Notes: generated from the letters alone by a model not told the origin. Counted from the first letter of the stretch, positions 1 through 7,746 are shown. The stretch: 15,678 nt of DNA from Halieaceae bacterium (GCA_018666295.1 JABIZW010000094.1:1-15678); one strand, 5' to 3'. Program-made: numbers and translations.

Positions 1-1
1 C

Positions 2-334
2 GCGGTCGTTGTTCAATTCACGGAGATGGTGGTGCGTAAAACAAGTCCGCTCTTGCACCGGGTTTTAGGCGTCTATCTTCCACTCATTACAACCAATTGC
101 GCGGTACTGGGCGTTGCTTTGCTGAATATTAATCAAGCCCACAACTTCATGGAAAGCTTGATCTACGGACTCGGTGCTGCACTGGGCTTTTCGCTCGTGC
201 TGGTGCTGTTTGCCGCAATGCGAGAGCGCCTAGTGGTCGCCGATGTGCCCGAGCCGTTTCAAGGCGCCGCAATTGGCATGATCACCGCAGGATTAGCCTC
301 GCTCGCCTTTATGGGTTTCGCAGGTCTAGTCTGA
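2..334 (+). CDS. rsxA: RsxA/RnfA, electron transport complex membrane subunit (5' truncated by window)
   Basis: Integral membrane subunit of the Rsx/Rnf complex, which couples electron flow between ferredoxin and NAD(H) to ion movement and in enterics keeps SoxR reduced. The reading frame is open to the first base, so the start lies upstream; about 110 codons remain, the C-terminal part of a family of roughly 193 residues. The visible part matches E. coli RsxA almost residue for residue by eye, including the FTEMVVRKTSP segment, the LPLITTNCAVLG motif whose Cys is one ligand of the membrane-embedded 2Fe-2S cluster, and the C-terminal GLASLAFMGFAGLV helix. At least two hydrophobic helices are present. 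An ATG at base 26 is an internal Met, not the start. Its TGA overlaps the rsxB ATG by one base (TGATG), implying translational coupling. Confidence 0.96.
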   Translation, partial: AVVVQFTEMVVRKTSPLLHRVLGVYLPLITTNCAVLGVALLNINQAHNFMESLIYGLGAALGFSLVLVLFAAMRERLVVADVPEPFQGAAIGMITAGLASLAFMGFAGLV

Positions 335-945
335 TGCTTGAGTCACTGAGCGCCCAACCCATTTTGCTTGCACTGATTGCCCTCGTCGGTATGGCGCTTC
401 TGTTTGGTGCCCTGCTGGGGTTCGCCGCCGTAAGGTTTGAAGTTGAAGGCAACCCTTTGTCCGATCAAATCAACGGGATCCTGCCTCAAACTCAATGCGG
501 GCAGTGCGGTTATCCGGGGTGTCGTCCTTACGCCGAAGCCATCGCAGAAGGTGACTCGATTAATAAGTGTCCACCCGGTGGCGAGGACACTATTCACGCT
601 CTTGCTGATTTACTCGATGTTGAACCCGAACCCCTCGACTCTGAGCATGGTGTAGAGGCGGAACCAACAGTGGCATACATCCGCGAAGCGGAATGTATCG
701 GGTGCACCAAGTGTATTCAGGCCTGCCCTGTCGACGCTATTCTAGGGGCTGCAAAACTGATGCACACCGTCATCATCGACGAGTGTACGGGCTGCGATTT
801 GTGTGTTGAACCTTGCCCGGTTGACTGCATCGACATGATTCCCAGGAAAGGGGGCATCCAGCACTGGTTCTGGCCACTACCCAGTGAAGTGAGAACAGGC
901 GATATTATTGCGACCGATAGAGAATCTGAGCAGGTCGCTGCATGA
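334..945 (+). CDS. rsxB: RsxB/RnfB, iron-sulfur electron transfer subunit
   Basis: Membrane-anchored multi-cluster ferredoxin subunit that passes electrons within the Rsx/Rnf complex. The 203-residue product (E. coli about 192) has an N-terminal membrane helix at about residues 8-32. A 4Fe-4S module follows with cysteines C55, C58, C63 and C79 in the pattern CGQCGYPGC...C. Two bacterial ferredoxin motifs come next, C121-C124-C127-C131 and C151-C154-C157-C161, each followed by Pro. The C-terminal tail from about residue 172 is extended and polar. The start ATG overlaps the rsxA stop by one base, and the gene ends in a 4-base ATGA overlap with rsxC. All expected cluster ligands are intact. Confidence 0.97.
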   Translation: MLESLSAQPILLALIALVGMALLFGALLGFAAVRFEVEGNPLSDQINGILPQTQCGQCGYPGCRPYAEAIAEGDSINKCPPGGEDTIHALADLLDVEPEPLDSEHGVEAEPTVAYIREAECIGCTKCIQACPVDAILGAAKLMHTVIIDECTGCDLCVEPCPVDCIDMIPRKGGIQHWFWPLPSEVRTGDIIATDRESEQVAA

Positions 946-2465
946 GACAGATTTTTGATATTCATGGCGGTATTCACCCACCAGAACGTAAAGAACTCTC
1001 TGATCCGGGCTTCCTAATGGATTGCCCACCACCCAGCAAGCTCGTACTGCCTGTCACACAGCATATTGGCGCGCCCGCGCGCCCTATTGTCGAGGTCGGC
1101 GATACCGTATTGGGTGGCCAAATGATTGCCGAAGCACAGGGACCGGTGAGCGTACCGGTCCATGCGCCCAGTTCTGGCACAGTGACGGCAATCGCATCAC
1201 GGGCCGTCCCACACGCATCAGGCATGACCGACACCTGTATTGAAATCACACTCGACGGGCGGTGCGAATGGATCAAATGTGAGGGCGTCGCTGACTGGCG
1301 AGCGGAGTCCAAGGCAGCACTCCTGGACCGAGTTCGTCTCGCGGGTGTCGCCGGTCTTGGGGGCGCGGGCTTCCCAACCGCTATAAAACTCGCCTCAGAC
1401 CGAACGATTGGAATACACACACTGGTTATCAATGGCACCGAGTGCGAGCCCTACATCACGGCAGACGATACGGTGATGCAGTGCTGTGCGCGTGAGGTCG
1501 TTGAAGGCGCGGAAATTCTGGCGCACATGGTTGGTGCTGAAACAATCCTACTGGCAGTAGAAGACAATAAGCACGAGGCGGCCGAGGCCATGAAAGACGC
1601 GTCGGCTCATCTGGCATCCGCTGAGGTTGTCACCTTCCCCACAAAGTACCCCTCCGGCGGTGAGAAACAGCTCATAGAGCTGCTGCTCAACGTCCAAGTT
1701 CCATCGGGCGGCATTCCGGCAGATATCGGCGTCTTGTGCCAAAATCCCAGTACCGCGATGGCCGTGCGCGCCGCCCTGATCGACGGAAAGCCACTGACGG
1801 ACCGTATTACCACGCTGACCGGGATGGCGCTGAGTAAGCCCGGTAATCGTCGCGTCATGCTAGGAACACCCATAGGTGAGCTTTTAGCCAATGCGGGCTT
1901 CAACAGCGAGACCTCAGACCGCGTCATTCACGGTGGTCCCATGATGGGATTTGCAGTGACCGACCTGGACATGCCTGTCGTGAAAATCACTAACTGCGTG
2001 CTGGCGCCCACACGAAGTGAGATCCCGCCGCCACAACCGCAACAGGCCTGTATTCGATGTGGCCTGTGTGCAGAGGTCTGTCCGGCTTCATTGTTGCCGC
2101 AACAGCTGTATTGGTTCGCGCGCGCCAAAGACCAAGAACAGCTTGAGCGTCACCACCTCATGGACTGCATTGAATGCGGTGCCTGTGCTTACGTCTGTCC
2201 GAGCCATATCCCGCTTGTTCAATACTACCGTTCGGCAAAGGGCTCGATGCGCGAGGCGTCAAAAGAGAAAGTGCGATCAGACAACTCACGGGCGAGATTT
2301 GAGGCGCGTCAAGAAAGGCTTGAACGAGAAACCGCAGCGCGCGACGCCAAACGCGCAGCGCGCAAAGCCGCGGCAGAGGCACGGCTGGAAGCTGGTGACG
2401 ACCCCGTACAGGCGGCCATCGAGCGAGCGAAAGCGAAAAAGGCGCAACAGGAGGGCGATCAATGA
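942..2465 (+). CDS. rsxC: RsxC/RnfC, NADH- and FMN-binding subunit (short form)
   Basis: Peripheral subunit expected to bind NADH, FMN and two 4Fe-4S clusters and to be the NAD-side entry of the Rsx/Rnf complex. It has 507 residues. The N-terminal barrel-sandwich part (about 1-105) is followed by the nucleotide/FMN fold with GLGGAGFPT at 138-146 and NGTECEPYITADD at 164-176. A ferredoxin pair has cysteines C370-C373-C376-C380 and C409-C412-C415-C419. From about residue 432 the tail is a charged Ala/Arg/Lys/Glu-rich probable helix. E. coli RsxC is about 740 residues because that tail is expanded by Ala-rich repeats, so this is a compact version with the catalytic core complete. It is joined to rsxB and rsxD by ATGA overlaps. 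Confidence 0.97.
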   Translation: MRQIFDIHGGIHPPERKELSDPGFLMDCPPPSKLVLPVTQHIGAPARPIVEVGDTVLGGQMIAEAQGPVSVPVHAPSSGTVTAIASRAVPHASGMTDTCIEITLDGRCEWIKCEGVADWRAESKAALLDRVRLAGVAGLGGAGFPTAIKLASDRTIGIHTLVINGTECEPYITADDTVMQCCAREVVEGAEILAHMVGAETILLAVEDNKHEAAEAMKDASAHLASAEVVTFPTKYPSGGEKQLIELLLNVQVPSGGIPADIGVLCQNPSTAMAVRAALIDGKPLTDRITTLTGMALSKPGNRRVMLGTPIGELLANAGFNSETSDRVIHGGPMMGFAVTDLDMPVVKITNCVLAPTRSEIPPPQPQQACIRCGLCAEVCPASLLPQQLYWFARAKDQEQLERHHLMDCIECGACAYVCPSHIPLVQYYRSAKGSMREASKEKVRSDNSRARFEARQERLERETAARDAKRAARKAAAEARLEAGDDPVQAAIERAKAKKAQQEGDQ

Positions 2466-3496
2466 GTTTATTGCACGTGTCCTCGCCACACATTCACAAA
2501 CCCTTCTCCTCTGTTGAGCAGGTCATGAAGCAGGTCCTGCTGGCAACCATTCCCGGCGTTTTGGTCATGACGTGGTTTTTTGGACCGGGAACGTTACTGA
2601 ACATTATTTTTGGCTCAGCACTCGCACTCGGCTTTGAAGCCTGGGCGCTTTGGTTGCGCGGTAAGGATTTTAAGTCGCCACTCAAGGATCACAGCGTCAT
2701 CGTAACGGCCACACTACTGTGCATTGCACTACCGCCCTACGCGCCTTGGTGGCTCATTGCCGTGGGAGTAGGCGTATCAGTGTTACTGGGTAAGCACGTG
2801 TTTGGTGGATTGGGCTATAACCCCTTTAATCCCGCGATGGTGGGCTACGTGGTCCTGCTGATCTCCTTCCCACTTCAGATGAGCTCTTGGACTGAACCAC
2901 GTGGTGTCGGCGACGTACCCGGAATAACCGATGCCTTTGTGGCTTTGTTTGCAGCGTCAAGCTACGACGGTGTGTCAGCGGCAACGCCACTTGACCTCTT
3001 TCGGCAAAACTCTGGCATGTTGTTTGACGGACTCATGGCGTCAAAAGCTGAAATGGCAGGCGTCATCGCTGGCCGTGGCTGGGATATGGTTAATCTTGCG
3101 TTTCTTGCCGGCGGTCTCTGGCTATTACGTCAGCGTATTTTTACGTGGCACGCACCCGCAGGCATGCTCGCCGCTCTCAGCGTGTGCGCCTTAATCGGAT
3201 TCGACGAGGGCAGCTCAACAGGGGGGGGATCGATTCTTTTCCACTTGTTCAGCGGCGCCACCATGTTCGGTGCCTTTTTTATCATTACGGATCCGGTGAG
3301 TTCGGCCGTCTCTAACAAAGGACGACTTATCTTTGGCGCGCTCGTCGGGGTTTTGGTTTATCTAATTCGGGTCTACGGCAACTACCCCGACGCCCTCGCG
3401 TTTGGCGTACTGCTGATGAATTTCGCCGCGCCCTTGATCGACCAGTACACCCAGCCCGTCGTCTACGGCACGAAGAAAATTGAGGTGGACGAGTGA
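2462..3496 (+). CDS. rsxD: RsxD/RnfD, covalently flavinylated membrane subunit
   Basis: Polytopic inner-membrane subunit of the Rsx/Rnf complex, homologous to NqrB, carrying covalent FMN and taking part in ion translocation. The 344-residue product (E. coli about 350) is highly hydrophobic with about nine to ten predicted membrane segments. The ApbE-type flavinylation site is seen as DGVSAATPL, with the acceptor Thr at residue 175. Other family signatures are GGLGYNPFNPAMVGY at about residues 116-130 and SGATMFGAFFIITDPVS near residue 270. The start ATG lies in an ATGA overlap with the rsxC stop. Its TGA overlaps the GTG start of rsxG, so expression is coupled on both sides. Confidence 0.97.
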   Translation: MSLLHVSSPHIHKPFSSVEQVMKQVLLATIPGVLVMTWFFGPGTLLNIIFGSALALGFEAWALWLRGKDFKSPLKDHSVIVTATLLCIALPPYAPWWLIAVGVGVSVLLGKHVFGGLGYNPFNPAMVGYVVLLISFPLQMSSWTEPRGVGDVPGITDAFVALFAASSYDGVSAATPLDLFRQNSGMLFDGLMASKAEMAGVIAGRGWDMVNLAFLAGGLWLLRQRIFTWHAPAGMLAALSVCALIGFDEGSSTGGGSILFHLFSGATMFGAFFIITDPVSSAVSNKGRLIFGALVGVLVYLIRVYGNYPDALAFGVLLMNFAAPLIDQYTQPVVYGTKKIEVDE

Positions 3497-4131
3497 GGAC
3501 TTTAATCTCTAGTGCGATCGGCGCTGCCTTGTTGGCCGCATTCGCGGCACTTGGGTCAGGTCTCATTAGTGGTGTTTATGAACAAACCAAGGCCCCTATT
3601 GCGGCGGCCGAGCGCGCAGCTGAAGCCAAGCAGCTGCTCGAAATATTTCCTGACACATCGCACGACAACCAGTTAATTGACGACACCATTATGCTCAATG
3701 CGAATGATCCTCTATTGGGCCTTCGTGCACCCGGTATCGGCTATCGCGCGCGCATCGGGTCTCAGGTGGCAGGGGTCATCCTCCCGGCGACCGCTCGCGA
3801 CGGTTACAGCGGTGATATTCGTTTACTGGTCGGTATCGATCGAACAGGTGCAGTGGCGGGTGTTCGCGTGTTAAGCCATCGAGAAACACCGGGGCTTGGA
3901 GATAAGATAGACCTCAAAAAGTCGCCCTGGATTTTGTCCTTTAACCACAAAACGCTATCTAATCCAGTCATTCAGGGCTGGGCGGTCACCAAAGATGGCG
4001 GCGATTTTGACGCCTTCACCGGGGCCACCGTAACACCGCGCGCTGTCGTTGCCGCAGTTAAGAGCGCCATCGAATACAGCCAAAACAATCGCAGTACGCT
4101 GTTTGAAATGCCTGAGGCAGATGAATCATGA
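3493..4131 (+). CDS. rsxG: RsxG/RnfG, FMN-binding periplasm-facing subunit
   Basis: Single-pass subunit with an FMN-binding domain, homologous to NqrC, that exchanges electrons with RsxD. It has 212 residues. The start is GTG at 3493, overlapping the rsxD stop (GTGA); no upstream ATG is needed because the N-terminus matches the family. One membrane helix spans about residues 4-24 and is followed by a soluble domain. The covalent FMN site is FTGATVTPRAV with the acceptor Thr at residue 179, preceded by Asp (DAFTGAT), which fits the ApbE recognition pattern. The segment ETPGLGDKID (about residues 133-142) is another family hallmark. It ends in an ATGA overlap with rsxE. Confidence 0.96.
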   Translation: MRTLISSAIGAALLAAFAALGSGLISGVYEQTKAPIAAAERAAEAKQLLEIFPDTSHDNQLIDDTIMLNANDPLLGLRAPGIGYRARIGSQVAGVILPATARDGYSGDIRLLVGIDRTGAVAGVRVLSHRETPGLGDKIDLKKSPWILSFNHKTLSNPVIQGWAVTKDGGDFDAFTGATVTPRAVVAAVKSAIEYSQNNRSTLFEMPEADES

Positions 4132-4838
4132 GCACCCCCACTTACGCGCAGATCGCTGGAAATGGGTTGTGGAAAAACAACCCGGCACTGGTTCAACTGT
4201 TAGGCCTGTGTCCTTTGCTTGCCGTCACCGCAAGCGTTGTTAATGCACTGGGGCTCGCCGTCGCCACGTTGTTCGTACTCGTCGTTTCAAACCTTTGTGT
4301 CTCACTGATTCGCAACGTTGTCACCGATTCGATTCGCTTGCCTGCCTTTGTACTGATAATTGCCGCCGCGGTCACCGGCACTGAATTACTCATGCAAGCC
4401 TATGCCTACGAGCTTTATCAAATACTCGGCATATTCCTCCCCTTAATCACCACGAACTGTGTCATTTTGGGCCGTGCAGACGCATTTGCGGCAAAAAATC
4501 AGGTGCTCCCGGCGGTGGCCGACGGTGTCATGATGGGATTCGGCTTTGGCCTTGTTCTCGTTGTCCTGGGCGCCATAAGAGAGCTTTTAGGGACAGGGGC
4601 GTTATTCGCCAACATGGACTTATTACTGGGTCCTGCGGCTCAGTCGTGGACTTTGGTGATCGCGCAGGACTACCCAGGACTTTTACTCGCGATTCTACCG
4701 CCAGGCGCGTTTATTATTACCGGGCTGTTAATCGCGGGGAAAAATGTGATCGATGCAAGAATCGAGAGAGCCAACACGCGGACCGTACACATCGAAACGG
4801 GCAGCAAGCGCGTGCGAGTGACCGGAGAGATCGCTTAG
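4128..4838 (+). CDS. rsxE: RsxE/RnfE, electron transport complex membrane subunit
   Basis: Polytopic membrane subunit homologous to NqrD and paralogous to RsxA, with which it shares the membrane-embedded 2Fe-2S cluster. The 236-residue product has about six membrane segments. The two conserved cysteines are C28 in LGLCPL and C111 in LPLITTNCVILGRADAF. The second motif mirrors the RsxA motif at about base 100 of the window. GFGLVLVVLGAIREL is also typical. It starts in an ATGA overlap with rsxG. It is the last gene of the operon: the nth gene that follows rsxE in many enterics is absent, and the TAG stop overlaps the end of a convergent gene by 4 bases. No terminator hairpin is visible. Confidence 0.96.
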   Translation: MSTPTYAQIAGNGLWKNNPALVQLLGLCPLLAVTASVVNALGLAVATLFVLVVSNLCVSLIRNVVTDSIRLPAFVLIIAAAVTGTELLMQAYAYELYQILGIFLPLITTNCVILGRADAFAAKNQVLPAVADGVMMGFGFGLVLVVLGAIRELLGTGALFANMDLLLGPAAQSWTLVIAQDYPGLLLAILPPGAFIITGLLIAGKNVIDARIERANTRTVHIETGSKRVRVTGEIA

Positions 4839-5242
4839 GAGGCTTGAGAGTCACCCACGACAAGGGTTCCCAAAAGCTCATCCACCGAGGCATCGTCAAG
4901 ACCTTGATCGTCGAGTTCGCAGACGTAAGACATGTAAAGCAACACACTTTCAGACCCGACATACCATTCACGAATGGCCGCACTGTCCTCGGTATAAGCC
5001 CCTGTCACACCCGAAAATGCGCCGAGTCTGACCTCCCGCCACGTTGAAATTTCAGGTGACTCCTGCCTCGCCATTGCACTGACTTCACCGCTGTCGACCT
5101 TTCCTGACTCCTTATGAAGCGTCGTAACTTGGATCTCACCGACGTCGTCCTGATCCAAGATTCGAATCACGTCGTCGTCGTTTTCAGCGTGCCACTCCGC
5201 AGGAAGCATCATGCACCAATGGTCCGTCTCTAAAATTTTCAC
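4835..5242 (-). CDS. Unrecognised 135-residue acidic protein, third gene of the holD-rimI operon
   Basis: Not recognised as a named family. The 135-residue product is acidic, has no signal peptide or membrane segment, and starts with W...LP..W features (MKILETDHWCMMLPAEW). It ends with an aromatic strand, a Cys and an acidic helix (YMSYVCELDD, then DDASVDELLGTL). That order of strands and terminal helix loosely recalls the small Mog1/PsbP-like fold, a low-confidence inference. The start is GTG at 5242, with GGAG about 10 bases upstream inside the rimI stop region. It begins 7 bases after rimI, so it is co-transcribed with holD and rimI. The 3' end overlaps the convergent rsxE by 4 bases. The ORF is clean, and the frame is supported by the operon spacing. 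Confidence 0.75.
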   Translation of the reverse strand: MKILETDHWCMMLPAEWHAENDDDVIRILDQDDVGEIQVTTLHKESGKVDSGEVSAMARQESPEISTWREVRLGAFSGVTGAYTEDSAAIREWYVGSESVLLYMSYVCELDDQGLDDASVDELLGTLVVGDSQAS

Positions 5243-5249
5243 CCTTACA

Positions 5250-5702
5250 CTACTCCACGCCTAATTCGAGCCGCATGATCAACGCGTCCTCGCGACCCGA
5301 CGGCAGCTGATAATAATTGTGCCGCACGCCCACCTGTACAAATCCCATTTTTTCATACATCGCCACTGCGGGGGAATTTGTTCGTCGCACGTCTAAAAAT
5401 ACCGACCGCGCACTCAGCGCAGTGAGTGACTCCCGCAATAACCGCTCTCCAAGACCTTGGCGCCTGTGTGTGTCGGCGACTCGAATATCGATGACTTCAG
5501 CTTCGTCTAACGCCAACGTGAACCATGCAACTGCCAGCGCCGCGCCTTTCTCAAAAATAAACCACGCACGCCCATGGGGTCGCTGCAGAAGCTCAGAGAG
5601 AAACGCCAGCGAAGGGCCCCCTCCGTCCTGATATAACGCCTCAAGGCGATACAGATCCGAAGCCGTTAATACCTGTGCTTGAGCGCTACTCGCTGGCGTC
5701 AA
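5250..5702 (-). CDS. rimI: RimI-type GNAT N-acetyltransferase
   Basis: GNAT enzyme of the RimI family, which N-terminally acetylates ribosomal protein bS18. The acetyl-CoA loop is seen as RRQGLG at residues 80-85 of the chosen model. The C-terminal signature RHNYYQLPSGREDALIMRL is characteristic of RimI. I chose a TTG start at 5702, giving 150 residues (E. coli RimI is 148). An in-frame ATG at 5753 would add 17 very basic residues lying wholly inside the upstream psi gene, which look like a shadow of that gene. With TTG the overlap with the upstream gene is 17 bases; the Shine-Dalgarno is weak, so the start is uncertain. Two departures are visible: the usual catalytic Glu (E. coli E103) is Asp104, and the PW motif near residue 27 is missing. 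Tyr116, the general acid position, is kept. Confidence 0.88.
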   Translation of the reverse strand: MTPASSAQAQVLTASDLYRLEALYQDGGGPSLAFLSELLQRPHGRAWFIFEKGAALAVAWFTLALDEAEVIDIRVADTHRRQGLGERLLRESLTALSARSVFLDVRRTNSPAVAMYEKMGFVQVGVRHNYYQLPSGREDALIMRLELGVE

Positions 5703-6387
5703 GGGCTTTGAGCGGCTTGAGCGACTGCCACGCCGCTTGTTTGTGCGTCGCATCCACGAGCATGGCCATTGTTGACGGAATGCTGACCGCGGACTGCGCT
5801 ATTCGCTCAGGCAAAAACTGACAATCACCCATAGCCACCACACGCCGTGCATCGACTTCACGTGCCATTCGCTGAATTAAACCCTGCAAAGCCTGCTTGG
5901 CGGACTCTGCGTCATTGCCCAGGGCACTGTTACCCCGCAAAGGCCAGTCAAACTGCTGCTGCGTCATTTCAAACCCTGCACCCGAAACGGCGCGTGCCAT
6001 CGAATTGATCAGCGCCAGTTGGTCCTGTCGAATCAAGCCATCAGGCAATTGCTCAAGCCAGAGAAACTGGCCAGCAGAAACAATCAGCATGGAAAATTGA
6101 ACGGCGTCTCCAGCCGGCTTAACAACTCTCGACTCGGGTGCTGCATTGGACGTGACGCGTTGCGACCGCACATTGGGAGGTGTCTCTGAACGCGGTGCAT
6201 CCATCGGTTGCGTCACTGCGGGCGCAGGCGGCGGCGATAAGCTTTGCCTCTGTGCCGGCGCAGCGCCGGGCAAGTCATAGCGCGACACGTAGGAGGCAAT
6301 ACCCATCACTTTGAGCGCCTGACGGCGCGCCATTTCGGCGGCAACAGCTTCGGGTTCTGCGGTGGTGACATCGACAAGATCAGGCAT
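5686..6387 (-). CDS. holD: Probable DNA polymerase III psi subunit (HolD-like), divergent
   Basis: Probably the psi subunit linking the clamp loader to chi and SSB; called from weak similarity plus position directly upstream of rimI, as in E. coli. Of 233 residues, an N-terminal segment RRQALKVMGIASYVSRYDLPGA (written here as RRQALKVMGI then YVSRYDLPGA, about residues 21-42) aligns with the E. coli psi N-terminus that binds chi. A Pro/Ala/Ser-rich stretch at about 43-92 follows. A compact domain (about 95-233) ends in IPSTMAMLVDATHKQAAWQSL, or PSTMAML...K..AW..L, like the C-terminus of psi. E. coli psi is only 137 residues; the extra length is mainly the Pro-rich segment. The ATG at 6387 has a weak Shine-Dalgarno; Met19 is an alternative. 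Genes of this kind are sometimes labelled TonB-like because of the Pro-rich part, which I think is wrong here. Confidence 0.68.
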   Translation of the reverse strand: MPDLVDVTTAEPEAVAAEMARRQALKVMGIASYVSRYDLPGAAPAQRQSLSPPPAPAVTQPMDAPRSETPPNVRSQRVTSNAAPESRVVKPAGDAVQFSMLIVSAGQFLWLEQLPDGLIRQDQLALINSMARAVSGAGFEMTQQQFDWPLRGNSALGNDAESAKQALQGLIQRMAREVDARRVVAMGDCQFLPERIAQSAVSIPSTMAMLVDATHKQAAWQSLKPLKALDASE

Positions 6388-6496
6388 GCCCGAAGTGTCT
6401 CACGGTCGCCGCTCTTGTGACAGGCCCGGGAGCAGACGATCGTGCGACTGTGCGTTATCCTCTGTACTCAGTAAGTTGTAAATAAGGACCCAGACC

Positions 6497-7642
6497 ATGA
6501 CGCTTATACCGGCGGACCAGCACTTTGCGGTCATAACCGCCATTTTGGCACTGTGTGCCCTGGCTTTCGCCTCTGAGCGAACAGTCATCGGTCAAAAAGT
6601 TACGGGCACCGTGGTGGTCATACTGCTCGCTATTGCAGCGGCTAACCTGGGCATTATTCCGCACTCAGCCCCCGCCTATGGGTTTATCTTCAGTTACGTT
6701 GTGCCGTTACTGATTCCTCTGTTTTTGTTCCAAGCCGATGTAAGGCGTTTGGCGCGTGAAGCCTCGCGAACTTCTCTGGCATTTCTTGTCGCTGCGTTAG
6801 GTACGGTCGCAGGGGTCATTGTCGCCGCGCTCCTGCTTGACCTGAGTCAGCTGGGCGTCGCATCGGAACTGGCAGCGGACCGACGCGAAGCCGGAATTGT
6901 GGGGCTTTTTGCATCGACCTACATTGGCGGCTCTGTGAACTACGCAGCGCTCGGTGAGATCACTGGATTGAGCGCCGATGCGTCCTTCTTTTCGGCCGCT
7001 ACAGCGGCTGATAATTTGTTTTCAGCCGTATTCTTGAGCGTCATTGCCCTTGTTCCCGGGGCGCACTGGATTGCGCGGCACTTTGTGGAGCACACGGCGA
7101 GTGAGGCGGTTCACGTCACTGAAACAGTCGTCACTCCGGCCAGTATTAGTTATGCCTTAGCCGCTGCAGCAGGCATTGTCGCTATGACCGATCTATTGTG
7201 CTGGTGGCTGGAAATACCGAGCTGGCGTTACGCTGTAATGACGCTGATCTCCGTGGGGCTTGCAACCGCAGTACCCCAAATTCGCGTGTGGTTTTCAGGG
7301 GCCTTTGAGGTCGGTGTCGCGCTCTCCTTTCCGTTTTTCGCCGCGATAGCGGCCGGCGCGGATATCCGAGCGATGATCAGTGTTGCGCCACTTTTGATCA
7401 TCTTAGTCGCCATTCTTTTAAGCGTTCATCTCACGGTGCTTTTGGTATTGGGCAGAAAGCTCGGCTTAACTATTCCAGAGCTGCTGACCGCAAGTAACGC
7501 CGCGATTTTGGGCGCAACGACCGCGCCGGCAATGGCGGCGGCAAAGGGGTGGCACGATCAGGTCACCCCAGGCGTACTGGTTGGCGTGCTGGGCTATGCC
7601 TTGGGCACCTTCATTGGTACCGCATTGTTCCAGCTGTGGTAA
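6497..7642 (+). CDS. DUF819 family multi-pass membrane protein
   Basis: Integral membrane protein of the DUF819 (YjcL-like) family, function not established; the fold class is transporter-like. The 381 residues form about ten hydrophobic segments. Family features are PLLIPLFLFQADVRRL at about 70-85 and the half-repeat GLFASTYIGGSVNYAALGE at 137-154 followed by AATAADN at 167-173. A matching second half near the C-terminus is SNAAILGATTAPAMAAAKGW then LVGVLGYALGTFIGTAL. The two small-residue-rich loops in equivalent places suggest an inverted two-repeat topology, which is inference. The ATG at 6497 has AAGGA about 8 bases upstream. It is divergent from holD (109-bp gap) and is followed after about 100 bases by an acyltransferase gene, with no evident functional link. 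Confidence 0.9.
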   Translation: MTLIPADQHFAVITAILALCALAFASERTVIGQKVTGTVVVILLAIAAANLGIIPHSAPAYGFIFSYVVPLLIPLFLFQADVRRLAREASRTSLAFLVAALGTVAGVIVAALLLDLSQLGVASELAADRREAGIVGLFASTYIGGSVNYAALGEITGLSADASFFSAATAADNLFSAVFLSVIALVPGAHWIARHFVEHTASEAVHVTETVVTPASISYALAAAAGIVAMTDLLCWWLEIPSWRYAVMTLISVGLATAVPQIRVWFSGAFEVGVALSFPFFAAIAAGADIRAMISVAPLLIILVAILLSVHLTVLLVLGRKLGLTIPELLTASNAAILGATTAPAMAAAKGWHDQVTPGVLVGVLGYALGTFIGTALFQLW

Positions 7643-7746
7643 AAGATACTGGATACTGCGTACGCGAGCCCCTAAACTTTAGCTGGTCTTAAGTTCGCAC
7701 AACAACGTAACACTCAAGCAACAGGCGCTTGGTAGATTTAAAACAC

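Noticed and set aside
974..1438. Long minus-strand open frame (154 codons) inside rsxC
   Set aside because: Opposite a highly conserved, fully coding rsxC region; composition is that of an antisense shadow and no known family pattern is seen.
2017..2517. 166-codon plus-strand frame overlapping rsxC and rsxD
   Set aside because: Alternate frame of the GC-rich charged rsxC tail; Arg/Thr-rich product typical of frame shadows.
5703..5753. N-terminal basic extension of RimI from the ATG at 5753
   Set aside because: It lies entirely inside the psi-like gene, gives an unusual Arg/Lys/Ser-rich tail, and the TTG model matches the family length; kept as an alternative start only.
6120..6260. TonB-like proline-rich segment in the holD-like protein as evidence for a TonB energy transducer
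   Set aside because: No N-terminal membrane anchor and no TonB C-terminal domain; position upstream of rimI and the end motifs fit psi better.
6388..6496. Divergent promoter pair between holD and the DUF819 gene
   Set aside because: The gap must hold promoters, but I could not find a -35/-10 pair on either strand good enough to place.
7645..7658. Tandem GATACTG heptamer after the DUF819 gene
   Set aside because: Only two short copies; no link to a binding site or hairpin could be made.
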